A stretch of DNA of 64,000 nt, taken from positions 618,477 through 682,476 of the forward strand of contig CAZCHE010000002.1 in assembly GCA_964498395.1 (NCBI GenBank), written 5' to 3'. Under the pieces are notes generated by a model. It did no database searches. It had not been told where the DNA came from and was given only the letters and a program-made list of their open reading frames with translations. The DNA comes from Parapedobacter sp964498395. GTDB taxonomy: Bacteria; Bacteroidota; Bacteroidia; Sphingobacteriales; Sphingobacteriaceae. The translations under genes and the position numbers were made by a program. Below, in pieces: positions 17,233-25,731 of this stretch (position 1 is the first letter of the stretch; every line of letters starts with the position of its first letter).

Positions 17233-18705
17233 TCAGTCATCCCAACGCCAGTCTCCGCCGATACGCAGCGCCTCCTCGAGATTATTATCGAGCATGAGTT
17301 GCTTTACCGCATCATCGGATAGTCGGGTTACTGGGATTTGAGCTGCGTCGGACAGGCCGTATATCAGCATGCTGCTGAATCGTACGGTATTTTTCATTTC
17401 TTGCTCATTGACCAGCGCAAACACATCGCAGTCAGCATGGTAGCAGTTGAGTGCTTCGCGGGATAAGCGACCTCCACTCGCCCCGCCAATGGGAATGCCT
17501 TGCAACATGAACGGTTGATGATCGCTATAAAGTCCCGCGTGTGCCGAAAAATTATTCTTGAAGGTAGTGTCGATCACGGATACAGTACGGCCAATCTGCT
17601 CAAATAGCTCCCGGCACCCCGCTAGACTAGCGTAAAAGCTTTTAGGGTCATTGGTCATGTCAAAATTGAGCATAAAGCGGATGTCGTCGATCGATTCGTC
17701 GGCCAATGCCTGTGCTACGTAAGCCTTGGATCCCAATAGCCCTTGTTCTTCACCCATGAATAACACAAATTCGATGGTTCGCTTGGGTTTGATGCCCAAT
17801 GCTATAAAGGTACGTGCCATATCGAGCACTGAAAATGCCCCCAAACCGTTGTCTACGGCGCCTGGAGAAAGATCCCAACTATCCAAGTGCCCACCTACGA
17901 CAATCTTTTCGTTGGGAAATTCATCGCCGACGATCCGTGCGATGACGTTTCGTGCTTCCATTTTGCCAACTTGGTTCTTCATATCAATGACCGCATATTG
18001 CTGGCCTTCTGCAATGCGTTCTTTCAGCACATTGCCATTTTCCAATCCGACACAGATGGCTGGGATGGGGAGTACATCACCGGTAATGGACGCCGTGCCG
18101 GTGAGCAATGTGCCGCCAGACACACTGTTAAATAGGATGATTCCCTTTGCTCCGTATTGGATGGCGAGTGCCGCTTTGGCCGAACGATGGAGGTTCTTGG
18201 TGCCATCGGGAGACCCCGGCATGAGATTCAGTGCGGCCAGCACAATTTTCCCCTTGGCTTTCTCCGGATTGGCGGCGTAGTCACTTTCAAGGCCATTGCC
18301 CATATCGACCAATTCTCCCTCTACGTTTGCCGTCTCTGGGGTAAGGGCCAATGCCACCGCTTTCATCGATTGCAGGTCTCCGGGTTTACCAACGTGTAAG
18401 TCTAAGTGCTCCCGTATCCACCCATTGACCTGAAACGGCTGGAACCTAACATCTTCAAACCCATAAGACCTAAACAGGTCAAAAGTATACTGTTCGGCCT
18501 TCGAACCATTTGGAGATCCTGTAAGGCGGTGGCCAATTTGCTCGATTGACTCTCCAAGGCGGGTGTATGCTTCAGAATGACGGAGTACTTCAGTATTGAT
18601 TTGCTTGAATACAGATTCCCAGTTCGGAACATTATCTTGTGCAAATAAGGACGGTCCAACCAATAGGAAGGAGGCAACAACCGGATAGATCAAATTTTTT
18701 TTCAT
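17233..18705 (-). CDS. M28 family zinc aminopeptidase/carboxypeptidase, secreted
   Basis: A 490-residue exported metallopeptidase with signal peptide MKKNLIYPVVASFLLVGPSLFAQ (written here in part; cleavage after FAQ or just before it). A PA-type insert (about residues 130-250) precedes the M28 catalytic domain. Zinc ligands are visible: His273 and Asp275 in GGHLDSWD, Asp285 in AVDNG, the catalytic Glu319 and ligand Glu320 in MGEEQG, Asp349 in NFDMTND and His396 in SDHQPF. The architecture is that of plasma glutamate carboxypeptidase (carboxypeptidase Q) relatives. It likely degrades peptides in the periplasm or outside the cell. It lies 59 bp downstream of TerC and could be the end of that transcript. 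Confidence 0.92.
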   Translation of the reverse strand: MKKNLIYPVVASFLLVGPSLFAQDNVPNWESVFKQINTEVLRHSEAYTRLGESIEQIGHRLTGSPNGSKAEQYTFDLFRSYGFEDVRFQPFQVNGWIREHLDLHVGKPGDLQSMKAVALALTPETANVEGELVDMGNGLESDYAANPEKAKGKIVLAALNLMPGSPDGTKNLHRSAKAALAIQYGAKGIILFNSVSGGTLLTGTASITGDVLPIPAICVGLENGNVLKERIAEGQQYAVIDMKNQVGKMEARNVIARIVGDEFPNEKIVVGGHLDSWDLSPGAVDNGLGAFSVLDMARTFIALGIKPKRTIEFVLFMGEEQGLLGSKAYVAQALADESIDDIRFMLNFDMTNDPKSFYASLAGCRELFEQIGRTVSVIDTTFKNNFSAHAGLYSDHQPFMLQGIPIGGASGGRLSREALNCYHADCDVFALVNEQEMKNTVRFSSMLIYGLSDAAQIPVTRLSDDAVKQLMLDNNLEEALRIGGDWRWDD

Positions 18706-18764
18706 CGTTCAGTTTTTGATGGATTACGGCGATGTGCTTAACATACAAAATCCCAATACATTCA

Positions 18765-19817
18765 TTAAGCCTCTACGGTTTCCTTTTTCGGAAAAAGCAG
18801 TGAGGCGATGATACTAATAGCCAATATCGAGACAATCACGATTAACGAATGCGAAGTGGTGAACCCCCATGCACTCAACCAATGGTGCAACAGCATTTTT
18901 GCTCCGATGAATACCAACAGGAAGGACAAACCTGTTTTGAGGAAGTGGAACTTATGGATGACATTGACCAATAAGAAGAACATCGACCGCAAACCGAGGA
19001 TGGCAAAGATATTGGAAAAAAATACGATATAAGGATCTTTCGTAACCGCGAAAATAGCGGGGATGGAGTCTACGGCAAATATCAAATCCGTGAACTCGAT
19101 AACCAACAGCACCAAAAAAAGTGGTGTGACGTACTTCTTACCATTCTCTTTGTGGAAGAAATTGCCATTGACAAAGCTAGGGTACACCGATAAAAACTTC
19201 GAAGCAATTTTGACCACGCGATGGTTTTGGGGATCGATCTCGTCTTCCTGGTTGCGATGGATAAACATCATGATACCGGTATACACCAAAAAGAGGCCAA
19301 AGAGATACAGGATCCAACCAAATTGGCTAATCAACGCCGCACCAAGGAAGATAAAGAGAAACCGAAGCACCACGGCACCTATGATGCCCCATACCAACAC
19401 TTTGTGGTAATATTGGGCCGGCACGCCAAAAGAACTGAAGATCAATACCATGACAAAGATATTGTCTACAGATAAGGCATACTCTACGACATAGCCGGTG
19501 ATGTATTCCAGTGCGAGGTTCTTTTTGTATAGTTCCAGGCTGGCTGCGAAATCATCCGGTATCAAGCGGATGTTGTGGAGGTGCTTTTTGGTTACTTCCG
19601 CCAGTTGATGGAAATCCTGTATATCGTGCAGTTCATGTCCCCATACACGTAAAACGACGTAGAAGCCGAGGGCAAAGCTGACCCATATGGCACTCATGAT
19701 GGCCGCTTGGGTGAAACTCACCGCTTTGTTACTCTTGCTGAAAACACCTAGATCAATAGCCAGCATCAGCATGATGAATATCAGAAAACCACCGAAGAAT
19801 AATAGTTCGTTGCTCAT
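18765..19817 (-). CDS. TerC/Alx family integral membrane protein
   Basis: A 350-residue protein with about nine hydrophobic helices. The TerC signature is clear: EYALSVDNIFVMVLIFSSF (about residues 112-130) and EFTDLIFAVDSIPAIFAVT (about 239-257), each carrying acidic residues inside the membrane. Members are linked to manganese export and metallation of secreted proteins (Alx, TerC/MeeF). It begins one base after the stop of the polyprenyl synthase gene, so the two are co-transcribed. A highly basic and acidic loop between helices (residues around 185-225) is normal for the family. No yybP-ykoY manganese riboswitch is recognisable because there is no leader. Confidence 0.92.
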   Translation of the reverse strand: MSNELLFFGGFLIFIMLMLAIDLGVFSKSNKAVSFTQAAIMSAIWVSFALGFYVVLRVWGHELHDIQDFHQLAEVTKKHLHNIRLIPDDFAASLELYKKNLALEYITGYVVEYALSVDNIFVMVLIFSSFGVPAQYYHKVLVWGIIGAVVLRFLFIFLGAALISQFGWILYLFGLFLVYTGIMMFIHRNQEDEIDPQNHRVVKIASKFLSVYPSFVNGNFFHKENGKKYVTPLFLVLLVIEFTDLIFAVDSIPAIFAVTKDPYIVFFSNIFAILGLRSMFFLLVNVIHKFHFLKTGLSFLLVFIGAKMLLHHWLSAWGFTTSHSLIVIVSILAISIIASLLFPKKETVEA

Positions 19818-19818
19818 G

Positions 19819-20790
19819 TTATTTAGTTCGTTCTGTTGTGTATTTTACGAGTTGTTCCAATCCTTCACGGTATTCATTTTGCGGGAAGTTGGCCAGAATA
19901 TCAAACGCCTCTTGTTGGTAAGCGAGCATCTTCGCCGTCGCGTATTCCATGCCACCGTTTGCTTTCACAAAGGCAATTACTTCACTGACTTTTTGATGGT
20001 CCTCGTTATGGTTTTTCACCAAATTAATGATATGCCTTTTTTCAGATTTACTCACTTGCTTGAGTGCGTATATGAGTGGCAGTGTCAGTTTTTTTTCCTT
20101 GATGTCATTGCCTAAGGGTTTCCCTACGTCGTCAATGCCGAAATCGAAGAGGTCATCTTTGATTTGGAAAGCAATGCCTACTTTTTCGCCAAATTGGTGC
20201 ATCTGATCGATGATGGCATCGTCTGCCCCGGCCGATGCAGCCCCACATGCGCAGCAAGAAGCGATGAGGGAGGCTGTTTTTTGCCGGATCACCTCAAAGT
20301 AGATCGATTCTTCGATATCCATCCGTCTGGCCTTTTCGATTTGGAGCAATTCGCCTTCGCTCATTTGCTCCACGGCGTGCGTGACGATTTCGAGCAACCG
20401 AAAGTCGCTGTTCCGGATGGAAAGCGACAGCCCTTTGGCTAATAGGAAATCGCCAACCAATACGGCGATTTTGTTTTTCCACAATGCATTTACCGAGAAG
20501 AAACCACGCCGCACGTTCGCATTGTCCACTACATCGTCATGCACTAATGTGGCGGTATGGAGCAATTCGACCAATGCAGCCCCGCGATGTGAAGAATCAT
20601 TGATGGTGCCACACAATCCCGCTGAGAAGAAAACAAACATGGGGCGCATTTGCTTGCCCTTGCGTTTTACAATATAATGGGTGATGCGGTCAAGTAGCGG
20701 AACGGAGCTCCGCATTGATTCTTTGAATTTATCTTCAAATATTGCCAGTTCCTGGGCAATTGGTTTCTGTATTTCGCTTAGTTTGAGCAT
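19819..20790 (-). CDS. Long-chain polyprenyl diphosphate synthase
   Basis: A trans-prenyltransferase of 323 residues that condenses isopentenyl diphosphate units onto an allylic diphosphate, supplying quinone side chains. The first aspartate-rich motif is DDVVD (residues 85-89), preceded by LLHTATLVH, and the second is DDLFD in QIKDDLFDFG (about residue 217). A GKQMRP motif (45-50) binds diphosphate. The family (IspB/HepT-like) includes octaprenyl, heptaprenyl and solanesyl synthases; chain length cannot be read safely here. It overlaps neither neighbour but is one base from TerC. A TATCTTG element on the minus strand at 20841-20847 may be its -7 promoter element, though the -33 region is poor. 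Confidence 0.9.
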   Translation of the reverse strand: MLKLSEIQKPIAQELAIFEDKFKESMRSSVPLLDRITHYIVKRKGKQMRPMFVFFSAGLCGTINDSSHRGAALVELLHTATLVHDDVVDNANVRRGFFSVNALWKNKIAVLVGDFLLAKGLSLSIRNSDFRLLEIVTHAVEQMSEGELLQIEKARRMDIEESIYFEVIRQKTASLIASCCACGAASAGADDAIIDQMHQFGEKVGIAFQIKDDLFDFGIDDVGKPLGNDIKEKKLTLPLIYALKQVSKSEKRHIINLVKNHNEDHQKVSEVIAFVKANGGMEYATAKMLAYQQEAFDILANFPQNEYREGLEQLVKYTTERTK

Positions 20791-20866
20791 GTAGAATGGT
20801 CGGCAACCACGAATATTACTTTGTTGATGAAAAACCGGCGCAAGATACTAAGATATTTACAATAAC

Positions 20867-21433
20867 CTATAGCATGGCCACGGATTCTTCCAACTCCTTG
20901 AACCATTCTTGCCCATATTTGCGAATGAGCGGTTCCTTTAAGAAAGCGTACACGGGTACTTTAAGTTCTCGACCAAGCGAACAGGCCGAATGGCAGATGT
21001 GCCAGCGGTCGTAATGCAGCACATCAAATTCGGGATAGGCCGTGATGCGGATGGGGTAGAGGTGGCAGGAAATGGGTTTTTTCCAATTGACCTCGCCCTT
21101 TTCATACGCCTTTTCTATCGCGCACTTGGTAATGCCGTTTTCCCAGGTCACATAAGCACATTCTTTATTGCCATCCACACAGGGAGTAGTCAGGTCGCCG
21201 TCGAGGTCGGTTACATGGGTACCCTGCTCCTCCACGGCGGCAATACCTTTTTCGGTCATGTAGGGCCTTACCTTCGGATATACTTCCGCCAGTACCGCCA
21301 ACTCATCCTGTTGCAGCGGTGCGCCCGCATCCCCCTCTATGCAGCATGCTCCATGGCATTTGCCAAGGTTGCACACAAATTCCTCGTTTATCAGTTCCTC
21401 GCTCACCAATACTGGGCCTACCTCGATCATCAT
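20867..21433 (-). CDS. DUF3109 family cysteine-rich protein
   Basis: A 188-residue protein with nine cysteines grouped as CNLGKCHGACC (about residues 22-32), then TTPCVDGNKECAYV, TKCAIEKAY, KPISCHLYPIRI and HICHSACSLG. This spacing matches DUF3109, a relative of the YkgJ/CxxCxxCC putative iron-sulfur or zinc-binding proteins. No enzymatic function is known. The ORF starts with two Met codons; the first is used. It follows the DUF3108 gene by 25 bp on the same strand and probably shares its transcript. It ends 76 bp before the polyprenyl synthase start. Confidence 0.85.
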   Translation of the reverse strand: MMIEVGPVLVSEELINEEFVCNLGKCHGACCIEGDAGAPLQQDELAVLAEVYPKVRPYMTEKGIAAVEEQGTHVTDLDGDLTTPCVDGNKECAYVTWENGITKCAIEKAYEKGEVNWKKPISCHLYPIRITAYPEFDVLHYDRWHICHSACSLGRELKVPVYAFLKEPLIRKYGQEWFKELEESVAML

Positions 21434-21458
21434 GGTTGATTAGTTAACGGTTCCACAC

Positions 21459-22241
21459 TCACTTCGCTTGCTCTCCCAAAGCATATTTCAAGCCCTTGGC
21501 ATCAGTCAGTTCTAAGGTCACAGAACCGATTAGGATTTCCACGTGGGCCCTTACGGGAATCCGGTTGCCATCATTGGTGACCCATAGGTACAACCGACTG
21601 TCCTTCCTGAAAATCCTGCCTGGTTTGATTTCCGGACTGAATTTCAGGCACTCCAAGGTGCCCAGTGGGGTTTTGATGGTTTCGATGCCGATGTATTCTA
21701 TGCCCAATGTGGCAATTTCGTCGTTCAGGAAATAAGTAAGCTTAAAGGATTGTCCTTTTTTTACCTTCGACAAATCCAGGTTTCGGGCAAAGTAATAGGC
21801 CGAAAGCAAATCAAACGTTTGGTCAGATTCACTTTTGAATGTACCCTTATTGCCCGTCACTGTATGATTTCGATGGTCAAACCGTACGATATCGGTACGG
21901 CGGTAGCTCCCCTCCCGAATGTTTTCCGTATAATAATGGGGTAGGAAATTTCGTGAATCAATGTATGAATCGTATCGGTTGTCTACGGTGAAGAAGACAC
22001 TGAATGCATTGGATGTACGGCCCCTTGCCGTCAGGTGAAAACTATGTGGACTGCTGAATTTGATGCTGGAATCCTCCACCTTCAACGTGCCCGTGGCGGC
22101 TGATATTACACCATAGCGTAATCGATAGGATAATTCCTCCCCGGCTTGAAACGAAGATTCTTTCAGGTAAGGCAATGGTTGTGCGTGCGCAAATAGCAAC
22201 ATGCCAAAAAGGCTGCATAGCAAAGCCAATGTTGTCTTCAT
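21459..22241 (-). CDS. DUF3108 domain-containing exported protein
   Basis: A 260-residue exported protein. The N-terminus MKTTLALLCSLFGMLLFAHA is a typical Sec signal peptide with cleavage after AHA. The mature part starts QPLPYLKESSFQAGEELSYR, and the FQAGE-L-x-Y-x-x-x-Y-G pattern is characteristic of DUF3108 (LolA/beta-barrel-like fold). It is rich in beta strands and should reside in the periplasm. Function is unknown; family members are frequently found in Bacteroidota envelope operons. It is followed 25 bp later by DUF3109. The AT-rich leader contains TTTATTTG at about 22255-22262 on the minus strand, a possible but imperfect -7 element. Confidence 0.85.
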   Translation of the reverse strand: MKTTLALLCSLFGMLLFAHAQPLPYLKESSFQAGEELSYRLRYGVISAATGTLKVEDSSIKFSSPHSFHLTARGRTSNAFSVFFTVDNRYDSYIDSRNFLPHYYTENIREGSYRRTDIVRFDHRNHTVTGNKGTFKSESDQTFDLLSAYYFARNLDLSKVKKGQSFKLTYFLNDEIATLGIEYIGIETIKTPLGTLECLKFSPEIKPGRIFRKDSRLYLWVTNDGNRIPVRAHVEILIGSVTLELTDAKGLKYALGEQAK

Positions 22242-22283
22242 ACGCTATGCCATACAAATAAAATGCCGATTTTGACCATGTGC

Positions 22284-22799
22284 CTACGCCTTACGCTTGA
22301 AAACAGGAACGGTGGAACAAGGTTCCCCATACATAATGCTTTTGGCCACCTTACTTAGCATGGCGGTAAATTTGACAAAGGCGGATTCGGGGATGTGAAT
22401 GTCACCGCAGCCTTTTACGACCACGCGTTTATCCTGGTATTGCGCTAGATCCAACTTTTCTAGGGCCCGTTCATACAATACGGTTTCCATCGTAGCCAAG
22501 TCACCGAAGACGAGGTCTTTGGCATAGGGTTCCAACTGGTTGGCCAATAGCATGTAAGCCCATGTGGGCACAATGGCATCGGCCGAGCAGATGATCGCTA
22601 CGTATTTACCCGTATATTGCTGCCAATCGTGCTGTTTGACGAACTCCCTGAAATCTTTTTCCTTCAAAATAAGCCCATGAAAGAGGTTGTCTTTAATGTC
22701 ATAGACGACTCGCTCGCCTCGGGGGGCAAAGTCGGCCAAATCGATGGTGACCAACCCACTTTGGGCTACTTTATTGACGATGGTTTCCTGTATCTCCAT
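22284..22799 (-). CDS. DUF2480 family protein
   Basis: A 171-residue cytosolic protein of DUF2480, a family almost confined to Bacteroidota and without known function. The conserved start region reads EIQETIVNKVAQSGLVTIDL, followed by a helical and strand-rich body with AIICSADAIVPTWAYMLL near residue 75 and the C-terminal VVKGCGDIHIPESAF segment. The reading frame is open back to 22844, but that extension would run through the ppiD terminator hairpin, so the ATG at 22799 (or 22805, two codons earlier) is preferred. The start lies only a few bases behind the terminator T-tract, which raises the question of where its own promoter is. Confidence 0.85.
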   Translation of the reverse strand: MEIQETIVNKVAQSGLVTIDLADFAPRGERVVYDIKDNLFHGLILKEKDFREFVKQHDWQQYTGKYVAIICSADAIVPTWAYMLLANQLEPYAKDLVFGDLATMETVLYERALEKLDLAQYQDKRVVVKGCGDIHIPESAFVKFTAMLSKVAKSIMYGEPCSTVPVFKRKA

Positions 22800-22805
22800 A
22801 ACCAT

Positions 22806-22840
22806 AAAAAATCCGGATAGCGTGTGGATGCTATCCGGAT
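22806..22840 (-). terminator. Intrinsic terminator of ppiD
   Basis: A perfect 11-bp stem, ATCCGGATAGC (22811-22821) and GCTATCCGGAT (22830-22840) with an 8-nt loop, followed in the minus direction by a T-tract (A5 at 22806-22810 on the plus strand). It lies 33 bp after the ppiD stop and directly abuts the DUF2480 start region. Confidence 0.9.
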
Positions 22841-22873
22841 ACAAAGTTACGTAAAATAAAATTTAGCCGGGTG

Positions 22874-24985
22874 CTAAAAGAATCTAGCCCGGTTATCCAC
22901 GATCTTGGCTTTGTCTTGTAGCGCGCGGAACGTGAGCGACCAACTGCGCTGTGCCAGGGATTGGGATAGCTGCCTTTTCTGTGCGTCCAGATCGGAAGGT
23001 GCTGTAGGGTTTACAAAACCTGAAACCTCTACGATATAAACCCCCTGCGAACCCCTGATGGGTTTGGAGGGCTGTTTGGGTTGTAACCCAAATAGGGTGC
23101 CTACTACCGTGTTTTCTTGCGCTATTCCCGGTATGATGGGGTTTGCAAATACGATATTTTCAGCCAATACGGGTGTTTTGCCCAGCTTTTCGGCGATTTG
23201 AGCAAGGGTTGTGGCTCCCTTCGCCGCTTCTTCGGCTTGCGCAATCAATGTCTTAGCTTTCACGCGGTCACGCACCACCTGTTCGATGTCACTCTTTACC
23301 GCTTCCAGAGGCAATTGACCTTCTTTTTGAATATCCACCACATGGGCCACCACATATTTGTTGTCGGATTCGTAAATTTTATCAGAAATCGCTCCTTTTT
23401 TGGCTTCAAACGCCCACCTGATCAGTTCCCTGGGTACTTCTGTACCCATTAACATGGTTTCCAGTGCAGTGACGTTATCGGCTGTTAGCGCAGATACTCC
23501 CTGTGCTGCGGCGATTTCCCGGAAATTGTTTTTATTAAGCGCGCCGAAAAATTGGGCAGCCTTATTATAGGCTGCATCCATGGTTTCACGCCCACTGGTT
23601 ACTTGCTTATCGATGATGGCGGCCTTTACCACACGGGATGATCCGATCTGGCTTTCGATTTTGATAATATGTACGCCGAATTGGGTGCTTACCACCACGA
23701 CGTCTCCCGCTTTGCCATCGAACACCGCATTTTCAAACGCCGGAATCATCATGCCGCGTCCAAAAGTACCCAATTCACCACCGTTGATTTTGCTGCCTTC
23801 ATCAACACTGAATTGAACGGCCAGTGCTGCAAAATTTTCACCTTTTTGTACCAATGCCTTAATGGAATCCGCTTTGGCCTGTGCCTTGTCCATACCGCCT
23901 TCGGCGGCCGGATTAAGCAGGATATGGCTGGCCTTAACGGAATCCGGCCCAACCCGCGAATCCACTACTTTGGCAATTTCAAATAGGCCATTGGAAAGTA
24001 CCGGCCCCACGGTGGTACCTACGGGTACACTGAAGAGCAGCGAATCCAATGCCGGTGTAAATTCACCTTGTTTGCGGTAAGCAAATGGATATTTGGTGTC
24101 TGAGTTGACTGCGGCAAACAAAGAGTCCGAAGTTGATTCAACTAGCTGTGCTTTCAATTCTTCAATGGTTGCCTTTACACGGGCTGTGTCTTGGCTCGTG
24201 GGACTTGCATCGAAAACCACATATTCCAAGGTACGGGTTTCTTGCTGGTTTTTGAACACCCCTTTGTGCTCGTTGTAGTAGTCTTTGTAGTCTTGCTCGG
24301 TGATGGTCACTGCACTGTCCGACACCGAATGGTAATCCAACAGGATGTACTCGAAATTGGCCAGTTTGTTCCGTTGGTTGTATTCTTCGGTGGCTTCAAG
24401 CGAGGTGACGTAAACACTATTGTTAATCAAGTTGGTATACTTGGTATTCAACCGTTCGTCAATAACGCTCTGTAGCAATGCTTCCCATTGGCCATGTGCT
24501 TCGTGACCCTGGGGCAAGCTGCGTACCTGGGAAATGAACATATTGAGTTGGTCGCGGTCAAACTGCCCATTCTGTGGATTAGCAAAGGCTTGTTGTATTT
24601 GGAACGAGGGATTTTCACCTTGAACAAGGTCGTTCAATTCGGTTTTTCCCACTGACAGGCCGATTCGATCGATTTCCTTCTTGAGTAATTCCCGGTTAAG
24701 GTACTGGCTCCATACCTGTTGCACCGCCCACGACTTCATCTGCGGACCTAAGGTGCCACCACCCATCTGCTGGCGAAACATCTCTGAGGTTTGATCTACC
24801 TGCGCATTAAATTCGTTGATGTCAATGGCTTCTCCGTTGATAACGCCCACTTGGTTTTGGTGCCGCGCCCAAAAAGGTGTGCCATAACTAATCACGTCTC
24901 CCAACAAAAACGCAAAAATCGCAAAACCGATAAAAGCAACGATAACCACACCCGCCCGGTTACGCAAATAGTTCATTAGTCCCAT
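22874..24985 (-). CDS. ppiD: Membrane-anchored peptidylprolyl isomerase, PpiD/SurA type
   Basis: A 703-residue periplasmic folding factor. One N-terminal membrane helix (about residues 12-33, VVIVAFIGFAIFAFLLGDVI) anchors it; then a SurA-type N-terminal chaperone domain (INGEAIDINEFNAQVDQ), and a parvulin domain around residues 345-445 with SHILLNP, VQFSVDEGSKINGGELGTFGRG and FGVHIIKIE. The C-terminal 250 residues are another non-catalytic parvulin-like region. Length and order match Bacteroidota PpiD. It acts at the Sec translocon exit on newly exported proteins. It is preceded by LptC on the same strand but has its own promoter at 25075-25106 and is closed by the terminator at 22806. Confidence 0.92.
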   Translation of the reverse strand: MGLMNYLRNRAGVVIVAFIGFAIFAFLLGDVISYGTPFWARHQNQVGVINGEAIDINEFNAQVDQTSEMFRQQMGGGTLGPQMKSWAVQQVWSQYLNRELLKKEIDRIGLSVGKTELNDLVQGENPSFQIQQAFANPQNGQFDRDQLNMFISQVRSLPQGHEAHGQWEALLQSVIDERLNTKYTNLINNSVYVTSLEATEEYNQRNKLANFEYILLDYHSVSDSAVTITEQDYKDYYNEHKGVFKNQQETRTLEYVVFDASPTSQDTARVKATIEELKAQLVESTSDSLFAAVNSDTKYPFAYRKQGEFTPALDSLLFSVPVGTTVGPVLSNGLFEIAKVVDSRVGPDSVKASHILLNPAAEGGMDKAQAKADSIKALVQKGENFAALAVQFSVDEGSKINGGELGTFGRGMMIPAFENAVFDGKAGDVVVVSTQFGVHIIKIESQIGSSRVVKAAIIDKQVTSGRETMDAAYNKAAQFFGALNKNNFREIAAAQGVSALTADNVTALETMLMGTEVPRELIRWAFEAKKGAISDKIYESDNKYVVAHVVDIQKEGQLPLEAVKSDIEQVVRDRVKAKTLIAQAEEAAKGATTLAQIAEKLGKTPVLAENIVFANPIIPGIAQENTVVGTLFGLQPKQPSKPIRGSQGVYIVEVSGFVNPTAPSDLDAQKRQLSQSLAQRSWSLTFRALQDKAKIVDNRARFF

Positions 24986-25074
24986 AGTGTGTATAAACTG
25001 TTTTTTTTAGTTATTTTTTTATGTTCAACTGCTGTTTCCGAATGGTTTTAGCCACCCCATTTCAAAATGAGGCG

Positions 25075-25106
25075 CAAGATACAACTTTTATCAAAAAAAG
25101 AACAAA
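25075..25106 (-). promoter_or_regulatory. Promoter of ppiD
   Basis: On the minus strand TTTG (25103-25106) and TATCTTG (25075-25081) are separated by 21 bp. TATCTTGC is a one-base-short variant of TAnnTTTG, and the same string GTATCTTGCGCC precedes the polyprenyl synthase gene. The leader would be about 83 nt. Confidence 0.5.
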
Positions 25107-25131
25107 AATATGTGGAAATGAGCCGGTACGC

Positions 25132-25716
25132 TTACCTGAAGGAAGGGGCCTGCCCTTGCTCCAAATAGTGTAGGGCGGTTGAATTATGGATATAGACATC
25201 GGTAAAATCACCGTTAGACTTGAAATAATCTCCCTGTAAGTAGTCGCCATCCTTGAAATTCGCAACAATGGTTACGTGGTTGTAAAACGTATTTTCCTTC
25301 TGGTCATGGATGAGTTCTTCGGTTTTGATCACTGCGCCATCGGTACGGGTGATGATCACATTTCCTCGAAATTCCGTGAGCTCTTCAACCTCTTTTTGGA
25401 TGGCATAGTCAGACGTAATTCGTTGGGTTTCGACCCCATGTTCATCGTAGAAAATGATTAACACCCCTTTTTGGAATTCATAATAGGGTTCTTCCACATT
25501 ATAGTGCCGCATTTCAGGGGCGGTCATTTTAGCTTTTACAAATGCGGAATCGCTGTAGATGACGGTTACTCCGAGGGAAATATCTACAGGTTCTTCTTCC
25601 TGGATAGCAGCGATACGGTCAACTTCCTTCAAATCCGTTTCGCAGGCCGTTAACAGGATTCCGTTGGCGAATACCAATAGGGCAAAATAGAACGTTTTTT
25701 TACTAACGGCACCCAT
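25132..25716 (-). CDS. lptC: LPS export system protein LptC, lipoprotein form
   Basis: LptC bridges the LptBFG ABC transporter to the periplasmic LptA path for lipopolysaccharide. This 194-residue protein has an N-terminal hydrophobic segment ending in the lipobox LLTAC (FANGILLTACETD), as is common for LptC in Bacteroidota, instead of the retained membrane helix of E. coli. The rest is a beta-jellyroll region with alternating strands (AKMTAPEMRHYNVEEPYYEF, LTEFRGNVIITRTDG) typical of the OstA-like/LptC fold. It starts 15 bp after the upstream outer-membrane protein gene, so they are co-transcribed. lptB lies elsewhere (45860-46594). Confidence 0.88.
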   Translation of the reverse strand: MGAVSKKTFYFALLVFANGILLTACETDLKEVDRIAAIQEEEPVDISLGVTVIYSDSAFVKAKMTAPEMRHYNVEEPYYEFQKGVLIIFYDEHGVETQRITSDYAIQKEVEELTEFRGNVIITRTDGAVIKTEELIHDQKENTFYNHVTIVANFKDGDYLQGDYFKSNGDFTDVYIHNSTALHYLEQGQAPSFR

Positions 25717-25731
25717 GGCGGATTGTATTGT

